From contig CAXTTV010000007.1 of the NCBI GenBank assembly GCA_964247295.1, positions 1-54,880 of the forward strand: DNA of 54,880 nt. The letters are read 5' to 3'. The notes beneath the pieces are model-generated. The model saw only the letters and a list, made by a program, of their open reading frames with translations, had not been told where the DNA came from and did not search any database. Positions 1 to 9,183 of the stretch are shown one piece after another (within the stretch, counting starts at the first letter, position 1; each line of letters opens with the position of its first letter). Source of the DNA: CAXTTV01 sp964247295 (GTDB lineage: Bacteria; Chloroflexota; Ktedonobacteria; Ktedonobacterales; Ktedonobacteraceae). Both the position numbers and the translations under genes were made by a program.

Positions 1-1
1 G

Positions 2-1396
2 TATATATATAGCTTTAGTGATTTCGAGCACAGCGGTCATTTTACCCGTGATCCCAAAGAGAACATCCCAAGGGAAGCCAGACTATTGGAGATGCTAGGG
101 AATCCTCAGCAACACTACAGCAGCACGCTGATCGCGGGAACTAAAGGTAAGGGATCAACCGCAGCCTTTATCGAAAGAGTTTTACGGCAGGCCGGTCTGC
201 GAACCGGTCTGTATACCCAGCCAGATCTACACACCTTTCGGGAGCGTATCCGGATTAATGGTGGGCTAATCAGCCAGGAAGATCTGGTCTTTCTTATGCC
301 GACCTTGAAGACCGCAGTGGATCAGGTAGAGGCGCGCCGCGAGTTCGGCCCTTTTATCACCTACGAGTTAATGACAGCCCTGGCCCTGTTGTATTTCGCG
401 CGTCAAGAGGTGGATCATGCTGTGTTGGAGGTTGGATTAGGCGGAAGGTTGGACGCGACCAACGTCACCCGGCCACTTGTCTCAGTGCTCACCTCGATCA
501 GCTATGACCATATGCAGGTATTAGGTAACACCCTGACGCAGATCGCCACCGAGAAGGCGGCTATTATCAAACCACATGGGATAGCCGTTACCTCAGCTCA
601 GGCCCCCGAGGCCCTGTTAGTGATCACCGCCGAATGTGAGCGCAAGCAGGCCAGGCTGGTCAGGGTTGGTCCTCCAGAGGGAGATCCTGCTCAAGCGGAG
701 GTTGAAGCTGGTCGTGTATCAAAGATTCATTATCGCTATCGTCTGGAGGCTCAGTCGGGCCGCCGCCAATATTTCACCGTTTACTCGCCGCTCCAAACCT
801 ATGCTGGCTTAGAGATAGGGCTGGCCGGTCAGCACCAGCTAGAGAACGCCACAACCGCCGTAGCGGTCCTGGAAGCGTTATTGGAGCGGGGCGTTCCCTG
901 GGATGATGAAGCCTTGCGCGACGGCCTGAAAGCCACCTACTGGCCTGGAAGGATGGAGGTTGTTGGGCACAATCCCACAATCGTCGTGGATGGAGCCCAC
1001 AATGCCGACTCTCTACAAAAACTGATGCAAGGAGTAAAGGACACCTTTCATTGGAAGCGTCAGATCGTCGTATTTAGCGCCTCCGAAGACAAAGATTTGG
1101 ATGGAATGGTCAAAGCGCTTAAAGGCGTTGATCTGGTGATGCTCACACAGATGCGTAATCCACGGGTAGCCAGTCTAGAGCGCCTACGCGAGACATTTCG
1201 CTGGAACGCGCCAGAGATCCCTTTAGAGATTGTTCCTGAGAGTGAGCAGGCCCTGGATCGTGCTAAAGAGATGGCAGGGCCGGAGGATCTGATCTGCGTG
1301 ACGGGATCGCTTTATTTGACTGGAGAGGCGCTGCGCTGGGCGGCGGCGCATGGCGATCAGGAGGCGGCTCGCGGTATCGAAGGAATGGATCACTAA
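2..1396 (+). CDS. folC: Folylpolyglutamate synthase (5' end outside window)
   Basis: ATP-dependent ligase that adds glutamate to folates in the cytosol, retaining them for one-carbon metabolism; many bacterial versions also make dihydrofolate. The frame is open from base 2, and the residues before the first internal TTG/ATG (86-94) already fit the family N-terminus, so the real start lies upstream of the window. The P-loop GTKGKGST is at about visible residue 46, the LEVGLGGRLDATN segment near 140 and the DGAHN motif near 334. The visible 464 residues are close to the full family length, so little is missing. It converges on the KGG gene across a strong stem-loop. Whether it also has dihydrofolate synthase activity cannot be told. 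Confidence 0.95.
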   Translation, partial: YIYSFSDFEHSGHFTRDPKENIPREARLLEMLGNPQQHYSSTLIAGTKGKGSTAAFIERVLRQAGLRTGLYTQPDLHTFRERIRINGGLISQEDLVFLMPTLKTAVDQVEARREFGPFITYELMTALALLYFARQEVDHAVLEVGLGGRLDATNVTRPLVSVLTSISYDHMQVLGNTLTQIATEKAAIIKPHGIAVTSAQAPEALLVITAECERKQARLVRVGPPEGDPAQAEVEAGRVSKIHYRYRLEAQSGRRQYFTVYSPLQTYAGLEIGLAGQHQLENATTAVAVLEALLERGVPWDDEALRDGLKATYWPGRMEVVGHNPTIVVDGAHNADSLQKLMQGVKDTFHWKRQIVVFSASEDKDLDGMVKALKGVDLVMLTQMRNPRVASLERLRETFRWNAPEIPLEIVPESEQALDRAKEMAGPEDLICVTGSLYLTGEALRWAAAHGDQEAARGIEGMDH

Positions 1397-1420
1397 ACAA
1401 CAGAAGGCATTCTAAGCAAA

Positions 1421-1463
1421 AGACAGATCAGGGGAGCCAGTAATTAAGACCCCTGATCTGTCT
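1421..1463. terminator. Bidirectional terminator between folC and the KGG gene
   Basis: Perfect 14-bp inverted repeat (1421-1434 with 1450-1463) around a 15-nt loop, with A-rich and T-rich flanks. It sits between convergent genes and can serve both strands. Confidence 0.85.
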
Positions 1464-1482
1464 TGTTACAAAAAATAGATAG

Positions 1483-1677
1483 CTACTCCTGGTTTGGACG
1501 GCGTGCGTAGCGCGCGCTCCCTTTCTTGCCAGCAGCAGAAGCCTCTTCCGGAGTCCACTGATGTGCTGTTCCACGCGCCTGAGAAGTACGACCACCCTTG
1601 CTAGCAATCTCTTTACGGCGTTCTGGACTCATCGCAGCCAGACCCCGAGGGCGTTGTACGTCCGTGCGAACAATCAT
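1483..1677 (-). CDS. KGG-repeat general stress protein
   Basis: Small hydrophilic protein (64 aa) of the Con-10/GsiB-like KGG family, expressed in many bacteria under stress or during sporulation; the molecular role is unclear. Two KGG-type units are visible: one ends in ASKGGRTSQ after an MSPERRKEI helix, the other in AAGKKG after WTPEEA. The ATG at 1677 follows a good Shine-Dalgarno (AGGAGG in reverse, about 1683-1688). It is monocistronic, converges on folC and shares its terminator. The 5' region to 1800 probably holds its promoter, but no convincing -35/-10 pair was found. Confidence 0.85.
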   Translation of the reverse strand: MIVRTDVQRPRGLAAMSPERRKEIASKGGRTSQARGTAHQWTPEEASAAGKKGSARYARRPNQE

Positions 1678-1806
1678 TTGAAACCTCCTGAGAGTGAGTA
1701 TCGATAGAAAGCAGAGACCCTCATAAAAATAACAGCTTACTTATGGTACAGCATAGCAGATGCCCAATGGATCAGGCAAGGAAATCTGAGGGAAACCGAG
1801 AAACTC

Positions 1807-1962
1807 TCAGACTTCTTTAAGGTCAGTCTTAATTTTCTCAGCCATTCTCATGATGAGCCGGGAAATTTTATACTGCTTGCGGGCGCACTTGGTGCGAGCC
1901 TTGCCAGCAGGTTGTTTGAGCAGAAATGGATTGTCCGATCTCCAACCAGCCGGGCCGTTCAT
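1807..1962 (-). CDS. Possible small basic protein, 51 aa
   Basis: An ATG-to-TGA frame of 51 codons, rich in Lys and Arg (ending KIKTDLKEV), lies in the otherwise empty 1678-2064 interval, just after the terminator of the asparagine-synthetase-like gene. There is no strong ribosome binding site before 1962 and no recognised family. The amino-acid mix looks protein-like, but chance is a real alternative. The rest of the interval shows no other gene. Confidence 0.3.
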   Translation of the reverse strand: MNGPAGWRSDNPFLLKQPAGKARTKCARKQYKISRLIMRMAEKIKTDLKEV

Positions 1963-1977
1963 CTATCGTCGATAGGA

Positions 1978-2000
1978 AAAAGGGCTCTTTTTAGAAGAGC
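1978..2000 (-). terminator. Terminator of the asparagine-synthetase-like gene
   Basis: Read on the minus strand, a GCTCTT/AAGAGC stem (1984-1989 with 1995-2000) is followed by CCTTTTTCC, just downstream of the stop at 2065. Confidence 0.65.
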
Positions 2001-2064
2001 TTGACCTCCAGGTGCAGTGATAGCAGGTTTCTGATCTCTTTTTGAGAACCATTTTGCCAGATTA

Positions 2065-3621
2065 CTAGAGGTTGATTTCCATCTCGAAGAGCTGGCAAAA
2101 AAGTTGAGTTGTTAGAGCAAAGATTAGCTCGCGGGGGACCTGCCGTGTGGTGATCCTGGAAAGTAATTCTTGAATTTTGGCGGGATCAAACAGGCCGGTT
2201 CGTTCCAGGGCTTCGGGCGAGAACAAAGAGGCCACGAGATCCGGTTGTTGAAATATCTCACTAATAGGGGTCGCCTGTCGCCGGGTTATCACAGAAAGTT
2301 CCACCTCAGGTAGTATCTGCTGAAACAATTCCGTTGGGAGCGTGAAATCTTCTGCCTGAGCCAGACGGAGCTGGCTGAGCAGCCGAAAGGGATGCGGAGC
2401 CAGGAAGGTTGAGCGCAGTTGCAGACCTAACCTGCTTGCCAGCATCTGAGCCTGAAGCACCTCGTGGTCCGGCAGGCGTAGATGCAGATCCAGATAAGCC
2501 ATTCTTTGTGGTAGACTCTCTATTCTTTCCACGCGTCGCGCCAATTTTCGCGCATGTGGAGTCTCTTCCCAGGGAGTCGCTTGAGTCAGTACGCGAGTCG
2601 CCTGCTCTGACCAAAAAGGGATGGTCCGCTGAGCGTTGTTCAGCCAGAGGGCGTACCAATTGAGGATATTCGTCTCGCGCATAGAAGGCACCTTTGAGAT
2701 CCCCTCCGCGAAGAGGATCTTACTTCCCAGACTACCGAGAATCAAGGACGTTTCCGCCTCCTGGGCCGTCATATATAGTGACTTGTACCAGTACAAGGGA
2801 AATATATCCGCATAGGGAGTCGCCAGATGTGCCAGAGGCGTTGCCCAGTAGTCAAGGTGGTTAGACAGTCCTCGAATGGTTACCAGTGGGTTCTCGCCCA
2901 GTTCAGGTAGATTTTCAGTAAGCTGGAGAAAAGGCGAGCGAGATCGCTGGGAGAAGCTCAAGTGCGTGATAGTAGCGGGTTCACTTAATTGACGGGCCGT
3001 TAGTAGCAGCCCTAACAGCGAGGATGGTTGATCTTGAAGGTGCAATGCTGGTAGTATCTGAGGAGAGAGGATCTGTGAACTTGCGAGTCTGAGTTGCTCA
3101 AGTACTTCTGCCGGGTCTATCGGATCGCTTTGATAATCGGTTGAATGGTTAAGAACCATCTTTGTATATTGCCAGCGGAGCAGAGATCCTGCTGGAACCA
3201 CCTGAATGTCCTGGAAAGCTGTCCAGGGGGCGGGAATAAAGCCATAGCAACGTAGGGCATCCAGAGCCGGAAGATTGAGACGCCGGGGGACCCCAAGAGC
3301 CAGCAGAGCCTGAATCTCGCTCGCGAACAATAAATTGCCTTCAGCCGGCCAATCCAAGATAAAATAGAGAGGGTAGAGCCCTGAAAGAGGGCGTTTATAG
3401 ACCAGCGTCCGCCGCTCCGCTGACCAATCTAGCACCGCTGGCTCGGAGAGTGCATTTGTTAGTTGAGGATGCGTGAACGTCAGAATGCCGGCTCCTTCTT
3501 CAACCAGGCGAGCAGGTTGATAGCCGGGCCGTTGAAGTGTCTCGATCAGTACAGAAAGTGTCTGCTCAATGTCCTCGATCGGCACCTGTTTACCGGTAAT
3601 CCAGCCAGCTAAAGTAGGCAT
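2065..3621 (-). CDS. Asparagine-synthetase-like protein with degenerate active sites
   Basis: A 518-aa protein with the overall plan of glutamine-dependent asparagine synthetase. The glutaminase-like half has the GLYPLYF and SEIQALLALG segments (81-110) and the YGFIPAPWTAFQDIQVVPAG stretch (126-145). The C-terminal half has RMAYLDLHLRLPDHEVL, which resembles the synthetase substrate region. However, the N-terminus has no Cys2 nucleophile (it starts MPTLAG), and the ATP loop SGGxDSS reads LQDQPSS (195-201). Both catalytic centres therefore look lost. It may be a non-catalytic or repurposed homologue, such as a scaffold or regulator; lasso-peptide cyclases are related but keep the ATP loop. It is divergent from the C39-like peptidase gene, with 260 bp of shared promoter space. 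Confidence 0.7.
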   Translation of the reverse strand: MPTLAGWITGKQVPIEDIEQTLSVLIETLQRPGYQPARLVEEGAGILTFTHPQLTNALSEPAVLDWSAERRTLVYKRPLSGLYPLYFILDWPAEGNLLFASEIQALLALGVPRRLNLPALDALRCYGFIPAPWTAFQDIQVVPAGSLLRWQYTKMVLNHSTDYQSDPIDPAEVLEQLRLASSQILSPQILPALHLQDQPSSLLGLLLTARQLSEPATITHLSFSQRSRSPFLQLTENLPELGENPLVTIRGLSNHLDYWATPLAHLATPYADIFPLYWYKSLYMTAQEAETSLILGSLGSKILFAEGISKVPSMRETNILNWYALWLNNAQRTIPFWSEQATRVLTQATPWEETPHARKLARRVERIESLPQRMAYLDLHLRLPDHEVLQAQMLASRLGLQLRSTFLAPHPFRLLSQLRLAQAEDFTLPTELFQQILPEVELSVITRRQATPISEIFQQPDLVASLFSPEALERTGLFDPAKIQELLSRITTRQVPRELIFALTTQLFCQLFEMEINL

Positions 3622-3883
3622 AAATATTTCCTCAAAGTAGACAAAATGGGAAAAAGTGGCTCAAAACGATTGTGCATAATTCAAAAATATAGTATCATCA
3701 TTACGAACAGCTTTACCAGCACATAGGAAGATTAGTTTGTTGGGGGGACGTTGATTGATGCTGTGAGGCAGAGAGAAACCCAGCCCAGAAGGGACAGAGG
3801 CTTCTTGTAAAAACTTTTTGAGATGGATCGAGATTTATTGATAGAAGTCATCCACAAAGAGATGTGGTGAGGAGTTTCGTTAG

Positions 3884-4990
3884 ATGAGTTTTCCCCTCCT
3901 GGTTATCATGGTTTGTGTAGCCGTCGCGATTACCGTGATCGGCTTTTTTCTTTCTTTCAAGGATCAGGAGCCTCAGAGGCCTATCAGGCGACCGCTGCCG
4001 CAGGGTGGAGCGATAAGAAGATCTGTCGGGCCAGAGAGACGGCCAGTGCAGCCAGGGCGTGGGGGAAGAGCAGCGATGACCACGCCGATCCAAAGGGCCG
4101 CCCTCTCACGGTCAACTGGCTATCCGCAGCCAACGGGCTATTCACAAGCTATTACCAGAGCCAGGGCCTCACAGGTGCAACCAACGCGTACACAACGCCT
4201 TCGAGGGGTTGAGCCGCGATACTCCCCACGTTATACTATAGATCTTTATGATGACCAGCCGGCCTGGGGTGGTGCAATAGATCAGATCTGGAGGCCGGGC
4301 GATTGGGTCTCATCGCGGCAGGCTGTAGTGATGGGTCTGTTGGTAATCGTACTTTGTAGTTCTGTATTATTGACGCGCCTATTGCCTCATCAATCAATGC
4401 TTGGGTTTATGCCTTTCTACGGCGTAGATACCAGTACCACCAATAGCAACACCACCACACAGAAGCCCGCTGCTCCTATCGTCAAAGCGGTTGCCAGTAA
4501 GCTACAACGCTTAAGTCAGTTGGATCGGGATCAATACGACTCTGACAGCGAATACAACACCTGGGCCTACTCCAGTTGTTCTTCCGCCTCGATGACTGAG
4601 GTCTTTAACTCTTACGGGCATGGTTACCGGGTTACAGATATTCTAAAGATTGAGAGCGGCATCCATGAGATCACTGCGGACGAAGGGTTACTCGAAAATA
4701 TTGGTGTCGCCAGAACTGCTACGAAGTTTGGTTTCAACACCGAGTGGGGAGATAATGGTAAAAGTGTTGATGAGATCGTCAATATTGCGAACAAAGGGCA
4801 TCCTGTGATTATCAGCTTCCCTCCGGGTCGAAATCCCCAATTTAGTTCGGGGCACATCCTGGTTGTCAAAGGCGGGGATAAAGATACCGTCTATATGGCC
4901 GATTCCTCGTTGTACAATCACACCGCCTACTCACGCAGTGATTTCGCCGAATTCTGGGGAGGCTTTTACGCTATTCCTATCCCCAAATAA
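3884..4990 (+). CDS. Membrane-anchored C39-like cysteine peptidase
   Basis: A 368-aa protein with a hydrophobic segment at 3-24, an Arg/Pro/Gln-rich linker (30-110), a second membrane helix at about 147-168 and a C-terminal papain-like domain of the C39-like (peptidase_C39_2) type. The likely nucleophile is Cys232 in AYSSCSSASMTEV, the His is 324 in SSGHILVVKGG and the Asp is 340 in YMADSS. The domain is probably outside the membrane. Unlike bacteriocin exporters it has no ABC domain, so it may process cell-surface or secreted proteins. It is divergent from the degenerate asparagine synthetase and ends at a strong terminator. Substrate unknown. Confidence 0.75.
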   Translation: MSFPLLVIMVCVAVAITVIGFFLSFKDQEPQRPIRRPLPQGGAIRRSVGPERRPVQPGRGGRAAMTTPIQRAALSRSTGYPQPTGYSQAITRARASQVQPTRTQRLRGVEPRYSPRYTIDLYDDQPAWGGAIDQIWRPGDWVSSRQAVVMGLLVIVLCSSVLLTRLLPHQSMLGFMPFYGVDTSTTNSNTTTQKPAAPIVKAVASKLQRLSQLDRDQYDSDSEYNTWAYSSCSSASMTEVFNSYGHGYRVTDILKIESGIHEITADEGLLENIGVARTATKFGFNTEWGDNGKSVDEIVNIANKGHPVIISFPPGRNPQFSSGHILVVKGGDKDTVYMADSSLYNHTAYSRSDFAEFWGGFYAIPIPK

Positions 4991-5019
4991 GCTGTAGGTT
5001 TCGAGAACAACTGGATCAC

Positions 5020-5061
5020 GCAAAAAAGAGTTCTATCGAATGGGATAGAACTCTTTTTTGC
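5020..5061. terminator. Bidirectional terminator, 18-bp perfect stem
   Basis: Inverted repeat 5020-5037 with 5044-5061. The arms carry A6 and T6 runs, so it is a classical intrinsic terminator in both directions for the convergent peptidase and deacetylase genes. Confidence 0.9.
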
Positions 5062-5078
5062 ATATTTAGAGTTGTTGA

Positions 5079-5903
5079 TCAAGCCTGAGACTCGGGTTGT
5101 TTCTGTTCATCCTTTGGAACATAAAGCTTCAGCCGGCGGAAAGCCTCAGCGTACTGCATTTCTTGCTGAGTCTTTTCTTTCGCCGTCTGGGCGATATCGG
5201 CGGAGCGTTTCTTCGTGACCTCCAGCATGTCGGCCTCAGGCCCAAACTGAGTAGCATGGCATTTTAGCGCCCGCCCTTTGGTTTCAATCACCTCAGAGAT
5301 ATCCACAAACGTATTGACCTGATCCGAATGATACAGATAGATTTCGTGGACCTTATATGGTAGCAGATCCTCGGCCAGCAGCTCACGATACGAGCGAGGG
5401 TTACCCGCGCCAGGGAAGATCGCATCCAGAACCGCATTGCCAGTTGCCCGATGATCTGGATGGTTGAGATATGCTGTCTCGAAGGGTTTCTCATCGGGGT
5501 GAGGCGCGAAAATATGTTGGGTGGGATCGTGGGTAACCACCACACGTGGGCGATATTTGCGGATCAGACGGACCAGAGATTTCTGAACCTCATCGTTATT
5601 TATCAGATGTCCATCCGGATTGCGCAAAAACTCAACTGCCTGCACCCCAAGCGTTTCACAGGAATGGCGCTGCTCCTGTTCACGGATCAACATCAGTTCG
5701 TTCGCGTCGGCGGAGGGCACTTCGCTGCCTTCCGTCCCATCGGTCATAATGACCCAGACAATCTTCTTGCCCTGCTTTGCCCAGAGGGCGGAGAGGCCAG
5801 CCGCCCCAAAGTCATTATCATCAGGATGTGCTCCAACTACCATCGCCTCAAAATCTGGAGTCATCACCACCGGCATCGCGCCGGGCGCATTTCTATCAGC
5901 CAT
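5079..5903 (-). CDS. PIG-L family (LmbE-like) deacetylase
   Basis: Zinc-dependent N-acetylglucosamine deacetylase fold, 274 aa. The metal motif AHPDD is at 25-29 and the second ligand segment NHPDHRATG near 146, both typical of PIG-L/BshB/MshB enzymes. In this family the product can be a mycothiol or bacillithiol precursor or a sugar in glycolipid or natural-product synthesis; nothing here decides between them. Residues 240-274 are a charged helical tail. It lies 57 bp upstream of the preceding minus-strand gene's stop and could be co-transcribed with the lipoate ligase. Confidence 0.85.
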   Translation of the reverse strand: MADRNAPGAMPVVMTPDFEAMVVGAHPDDNDFGAAGLSALWAKQGKKIVWVIMTDGTEGSEVPSADANELMLIREQEQRHSCETLGVQAVEFLRNPDGHLINNDEVQKSLVRLIRKYRPRVVVTHDPTQHIFAPHPDEKPFETAYLNHPDHRATGNAVLDAIFPGAGNPRSYRELLAEDLLPYKVHEIYLYHSDQVNTFVDISEVIETKGRALKCHATQFGPEADMLEVTKKRSADIAQTAKEKTQQEMQYAEAFRRLKLYVPKDEQKQPESQA

Positions 5904-5959
5904 TGTTTTATACCTCGCTCATATCACTGTTTCTAGAAACAATCTGAAAATAGGAAAGG

Positions 5960-6724
5960 TCATAGGAGCGTTTCGAGAACCGTCTCAAAGGCCTTAATCA
6001 CTTCTAAAGGTTGAACGCTGCGACCAATAAGAGTATCCAACCCGACCGCGCGTTCATAGAGCCCCTCGGTAATAACAAACTGCTCCTCGGTTGTATGCCC
6101 AAGCATCAAAGCTAATTTTCGTGGGTCCCAGTGGAGTAGCACACCTGCCTGTAAAAGGCTACCAGAGCGTCGACGAATCATATCTAGACCGACGACTTTA
6201 CGTTCTCCAACCGTCACCTCATAAGACGAGTAGGAACCATAACAGGCGCGCCTCAGGAGCAGCTCTCGATCTCTTGTCTCTGGCCGTTTTAGCATCTCTC
6301 GCTGGACACGGGCGCGTTCCGGAAAAATCACCTGAGATTGGACACCCAGTCGGGCCAGAGCCGCGACCCAGGCTTCACCAAACCAGCGATACGACTCCAC
6401 GAGATCCGAGAGGAGAAAGGGATGGTTCTCTGGCAATATCACGTCCAGGCTTAAAAGATCAGGTCCGACAAGCACCGCCGTCCCACCGGCGCGGCGATGA
6501 TAGATAGGCATCAAAAGAGAAGAGAGAGAAGGATTAAGCATCGAAGGTTTTTGCGAGAAGCCCAGTACCAGGCCCTCAGGTTGAGCAATTGACCAGTACA
6601 ATGTTGGTGGCCCTTCGGGTTGGGCAGCCATCAGCAGCGCCTCGCTTTGATCGATATGCCGCTGCTGATCGGCGTAAGAGAGAGGGAGAATCCGCCACTT
6701 AGAATATTTGTAAAGCCCTTGCAA
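5960..6724 (-). CDS. Lipoate/octanoate-protein ligase family protein
   Basis: BPL/LplA/LipB-fold protein, 254 aa, that attaches or transfers lipoyl or octanoyl groups to 2-oxoacid dehydrogenase or GcvH lipoyl domains. Visible motifs are RRAGGTAVL (77-84) and GERKVVGLDMIRR with the invariant Lys at 176, followed by SLLQAGVLL. The start is a TTG at 6724, so the gene overlaps the end of the upstream MFS gene by 26 nt and is probably translated from the same message. LplA (ATP-dependent) versus LipM (octanoyl transferase) cannot be separated by eye. Confidence 0.85.
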   Translation of the reverse strand: MQGLYKYSKWRILPLSYADQQRHIDQSEALLMAAQPEGPPTLYWSIAQPEGLVLGFSQKPSMLNPSLSSLLMPIYHRRAGGTAVLVGPDLLSLDVILPENHPFLLSDLVESYRWFGEAWVAALARLGVQSQVIFPERARVQREMLKRPETRDRELLLRRACYGSYSSYEVTVGERKVVGLDMIRRRSGSLLQAGVLLHWDPRKLALMLGHTTEEQFVITEGLYERAVGLDTLIGRSVQPLEVIKAFETVLETLL

Positions 6725-8009
6725 GATCTTTCTCCGCTGGCTTACGTGAGAACCAGCCCACCACTGCCGCGATCAGGCTAATTCCTCCGCCAATCATTAA
6801 TGCTATGGGAGCACCAAACTGGCTGGAGAGCGCACCCATAATGAGATTCCCTATTGGGATTGTACCGGCAAAGACCAGCATATACACGCTCATCACACGG
6901 CCACGTAAATGGTCAGGAGCCACAGATTGAACAGTAGTGTTAGCGACAGCCGTAAAGGCGATCTGGGCAAAGCCCACAGTCGCTATAAGCATCAATGATA
7001 CAATATACCAGTGCGAAAGCGCAAAGAGGATCTCAGTAATGCTAAAGAACATCGATGCAATCAACATCTGCTTAAGATCGGGTTTTTTATTGCCCCAGGC
7101 GATCCACAGAGCCGAGAGCAATGAGCCAATCCCAAAGGCCGAGGAGATAAATCCATAGCCCTGAGAGCCAGCATGCAGTACATTCGTCGCGAACAGCGGT
7201 AGCATCACATTAAAGTTAATGCCAAACAGCGAGATCATTCCAACCACCGCGATAATCAGAAACACCGAAGGCGTCTTCATAGAGTAGGCCAGCCCCTCGC
7301 GCACGCTTTTCAACGTCTTCTGTTTTACCTGCTGAACATGCTGTTGATAGAACTTTGAAGGGTCCATCATGAAAAGGCAGATCAAGACAGCGATAAAGCT
7401 GAGCGCATTAATCAAAAAGAGAGGCGGGACTCCTAGCCAGAAGATGAGCAGGCCACCGATACCAGGGCCGACGATGCGAGCCATGTTAAAGGTCGAAGAG
7501 TTCAACGCCACCGCGTTGGGCAGATCCTCGCGACCAACCATGTCCATGACAAAAGATTGGCGGGCCGGCATATCAAAAACATTTGTAAAGCCCAGTGCCA
7601 GCGCCAGGACCATGACATGCCAGATCTGAACTGTATGGGTGGCTGTAAGCATCCAGAGCAGAAACGCCTGAAGCATCGCCGCGCTCTGCGTGAAAAGCAG
7701 GACCCGACGTTTAGGGAAGCGGTCGGCGAACACACCACCAAAGAGCGAGAAAAGCATGACTGGCAGAAACTGGAGCGCGCCAACGACCCCAAGCAACCAG
7801 GGATCTCGGCTAAGTTGAAGGACCAGCCATGACTGACCAATCGACTGCATCCAGGTTCCACTTTGGGATATCAATTGCCCGGACCAGAAGAGACGAAAGT
7901 TGCGATGACGAAGCGCCGAAAAAGCGCGTAAGAATCCAGCGTATGCCTCCGAGTATGTATCAGATCGAACCACCGAAGGTTTTTGAGAATGTTCAGTAAG
8001 AGTTCGCAT
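6699..8009 (-). CDS. MFS transporter, EntS-like (MFS_3)
   Basis: A 436-aa major facilitator with 12 predicted helices. Typical segments are FRLFWSGQLISQSGTWMQSI near 40, FGGVFADRFPKRRVLL near 92-107 (the loop 2-3 GxxxDRxxRR motif) and DMPARQSFVMDMVGREDLPN near 160. This subclass exports siderophores or drugs; no substrate can be deduced. The N-terminal 35 residues are cytosolic. The lipoate ligase gene overlaps its 3' end. The 5' flank to 8277 is AT-rich and includes an alternating stretch around 8092-8113. Confidence 0.85.
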   Translation of the reverse strand: MRTLTEHSQKPSVVRSDTYSEAYAGFLRAFSALRHRNFRLFWSGQLISQSGTWMQSIGQSWLVLQLSRDPWLLGVVGALQFLPVMLFSLFGGVFADRFPKRRVLLFTQSAAMLQAFLLWMLTATHTVQIWHVMVLALALGFTNVFDMPARQSFVMDMVGREDLPNAVALNSSTFNMARIVGPGIGGLLIFWLGVPPLFLINALSFIAVLICLFMMDPSKFYQQHVQQVKQKTLKSVREGLAYSMKTPSVFLIIAVVGMISLFGINFNVMLPLFATNVLHAGSQGYGFISSAFGIGSLLSALWIAWGNKKPDLKQMLIASMFFSITEILFALSHWYIVSLMLIATVGFAQIAFTAVANTTVQSVAPDHLRGRVMSVYMLVFAGTIPIGNLIMGALSSQFGAPIALMIGGGISLIAAVVGWFSRKPAEKDLARALQIF

Positions 8010-8277
8010 AAAAAGTTAATCCAATCTATTGTTAGAACGCCATAAAAATTAATAGTGGTATGCTAGAAACTCTCGTTAACGTCAATGGAGTATACGTATA
8101 TATATACATATGTAGGTCGTCAAAAATTCCCAAAAGTGCTGCCTCAGAAATATTTTAGTCCAGGACAGAGAGCAAAGCCTATGATGTAGAATAAAAAGTG
8201 GAATTATGCGAAAATACCTATGTGTGTAATGTTCTTTTATCGGGGCGTCTTTGCTTCGGAGCAGGAAGTGGAGCTCT

Positions 8278-9075
8278 ATGTACGATACCCTTTCATCTTT
8301 AATTGAGAGAGCCCTCAGGGGGACGCCGTTACCATTGGAGTTTTATTTGCGAGAGCAGAGCCGTTTGCCGGGGCCGAGAGCGAACCTGGAACTAGCGGAA
8401 GACGTAGGATATCTGCTTTCAATCCAGGCCCGTACTCAGCCGGAGCGAGTACGGAGCGTTTTAAAGCACTTCTTCTCGCGGCCAGCGGGGCCGGAGATCC
8501 GGAACACACCGGCTGAATTTATTTTTTTGTGTGGAGTGATTGGGTATGGGGCCTGTGCTGCGGGTAATACTGATTGGGAGCATGAATTATTTCAAGTGTT
8601 GGATCACTATACTACAAGCCCCTTGTGGAGGGTTAGAGAGGGGGTTGTGAAAGCGCTTCAGCTTTTACTGCCAACCGATCCAGTCGCCACTCTCACCTAT
8701 GTCAATCGCTTAGCTGAGCAGTCAGATTATCTTTCTCAGAGGGCCGCAGTTGCGGCCCTGGCTGAACCTGGATTGTTGAGTACCCCACAACTACGAGAAG
8801 CTGCTCTGGCGCTGCACTATAGGGTGATGACCCGGTTGATCACCATTCCAACACCTGAGCGCAAAGACGAGAATTTTAGGGTGTTACGCAAAGCACTGGG
8901 GTACACCTTAAGTATCGTGACTGCCGCCGAGCCAGAGCAGGGCTTCGCGCGCCTGAAAGAATACGCCACCTGGAGAGATCGGGACGTAAACTGGATTTTG
9001 CGGGAGAATTTGAAAAAAAAGCGGCTCACAAAATTTGAGGCATACGCCGAGGAATTAACGCAGTTGCTCTCCTGA
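8278..9075 (+). CDS. HEAT-like helical repeat protein
   Basis: 265 aa from the ATG at 8278, chosen over the TTG at 8251 because GGAGC and GGAG lie a few bases upstream. It is almost entirely helical, with HEAT-like units such as SPLWRVREGVVKALQLLLPTDP and YLSQRAAVAALAEPGLL, resembling the DNA alkylation repair/HEAT superfamily only in architecture. No catalytic motif is visible. It precedes efp by about 100 bp on the same strand. A role as a protein-binding scaffold is likely but unproven. Confidence 0.6.
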   Translation: MYDTLSSLIERALRGTPLPLEFYLREQSRLPGPRANLELAEDVGYLLSIQARTQPERVRSVLKHFFSRPAGPEIRNTPAEFIFLCGVIGYGACAAGNTDWEHELFQVLDHYTTSPLWRVREGVVKALQLLLPTDPVATLTYVNRLAEQSDYLSQRAAVAALAEPGLLSTPQLREAALALHYRVMTRLITIPTPERKDENFRVLRKALGYTLSIVTAAEPEQGFARLKEYATWRDRDVNWILRENLKKKRLTKFEAYAEELTQLLS

Positions 9076-9142
9076 CAAAAGATTGTTGGAGAGTGTTTCG
9101 GTATGCTATCATGGGCCAACGATACCGTTGTCTATTCAGAAG

Positions 9143-9173
9143 ATAGAGTAGAGTAGACTAGAGTAGAGTAGAG
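9143..9173 (+). repeat. Pentanucleotide tandem repeat upstream of efp
   Basis: About six copies of a 5-bp AGAGT unit (one variant) run directly into the efp Shine-Dalgarno. The tract lies in the leader and could vary in copy number by slippage. Confidence 0.75.
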
Positions 9174-9183
9174 GAGAAGACCC

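Noticed and set aside
3848..4212. Extra frames over the start of the C39-like gene
   Set aside because: Shadow frames in Arg/Pro-rich coding sequence.
2065..4990. Lasso-peptide or other RiPP cluster from an asparagine-synthetase homologue and a C39-like peptidase
   Set aside because: The ATP loop is destroyed, no precursor peptide or RRE is visible, and the peptidase has no ABC exporter domain.
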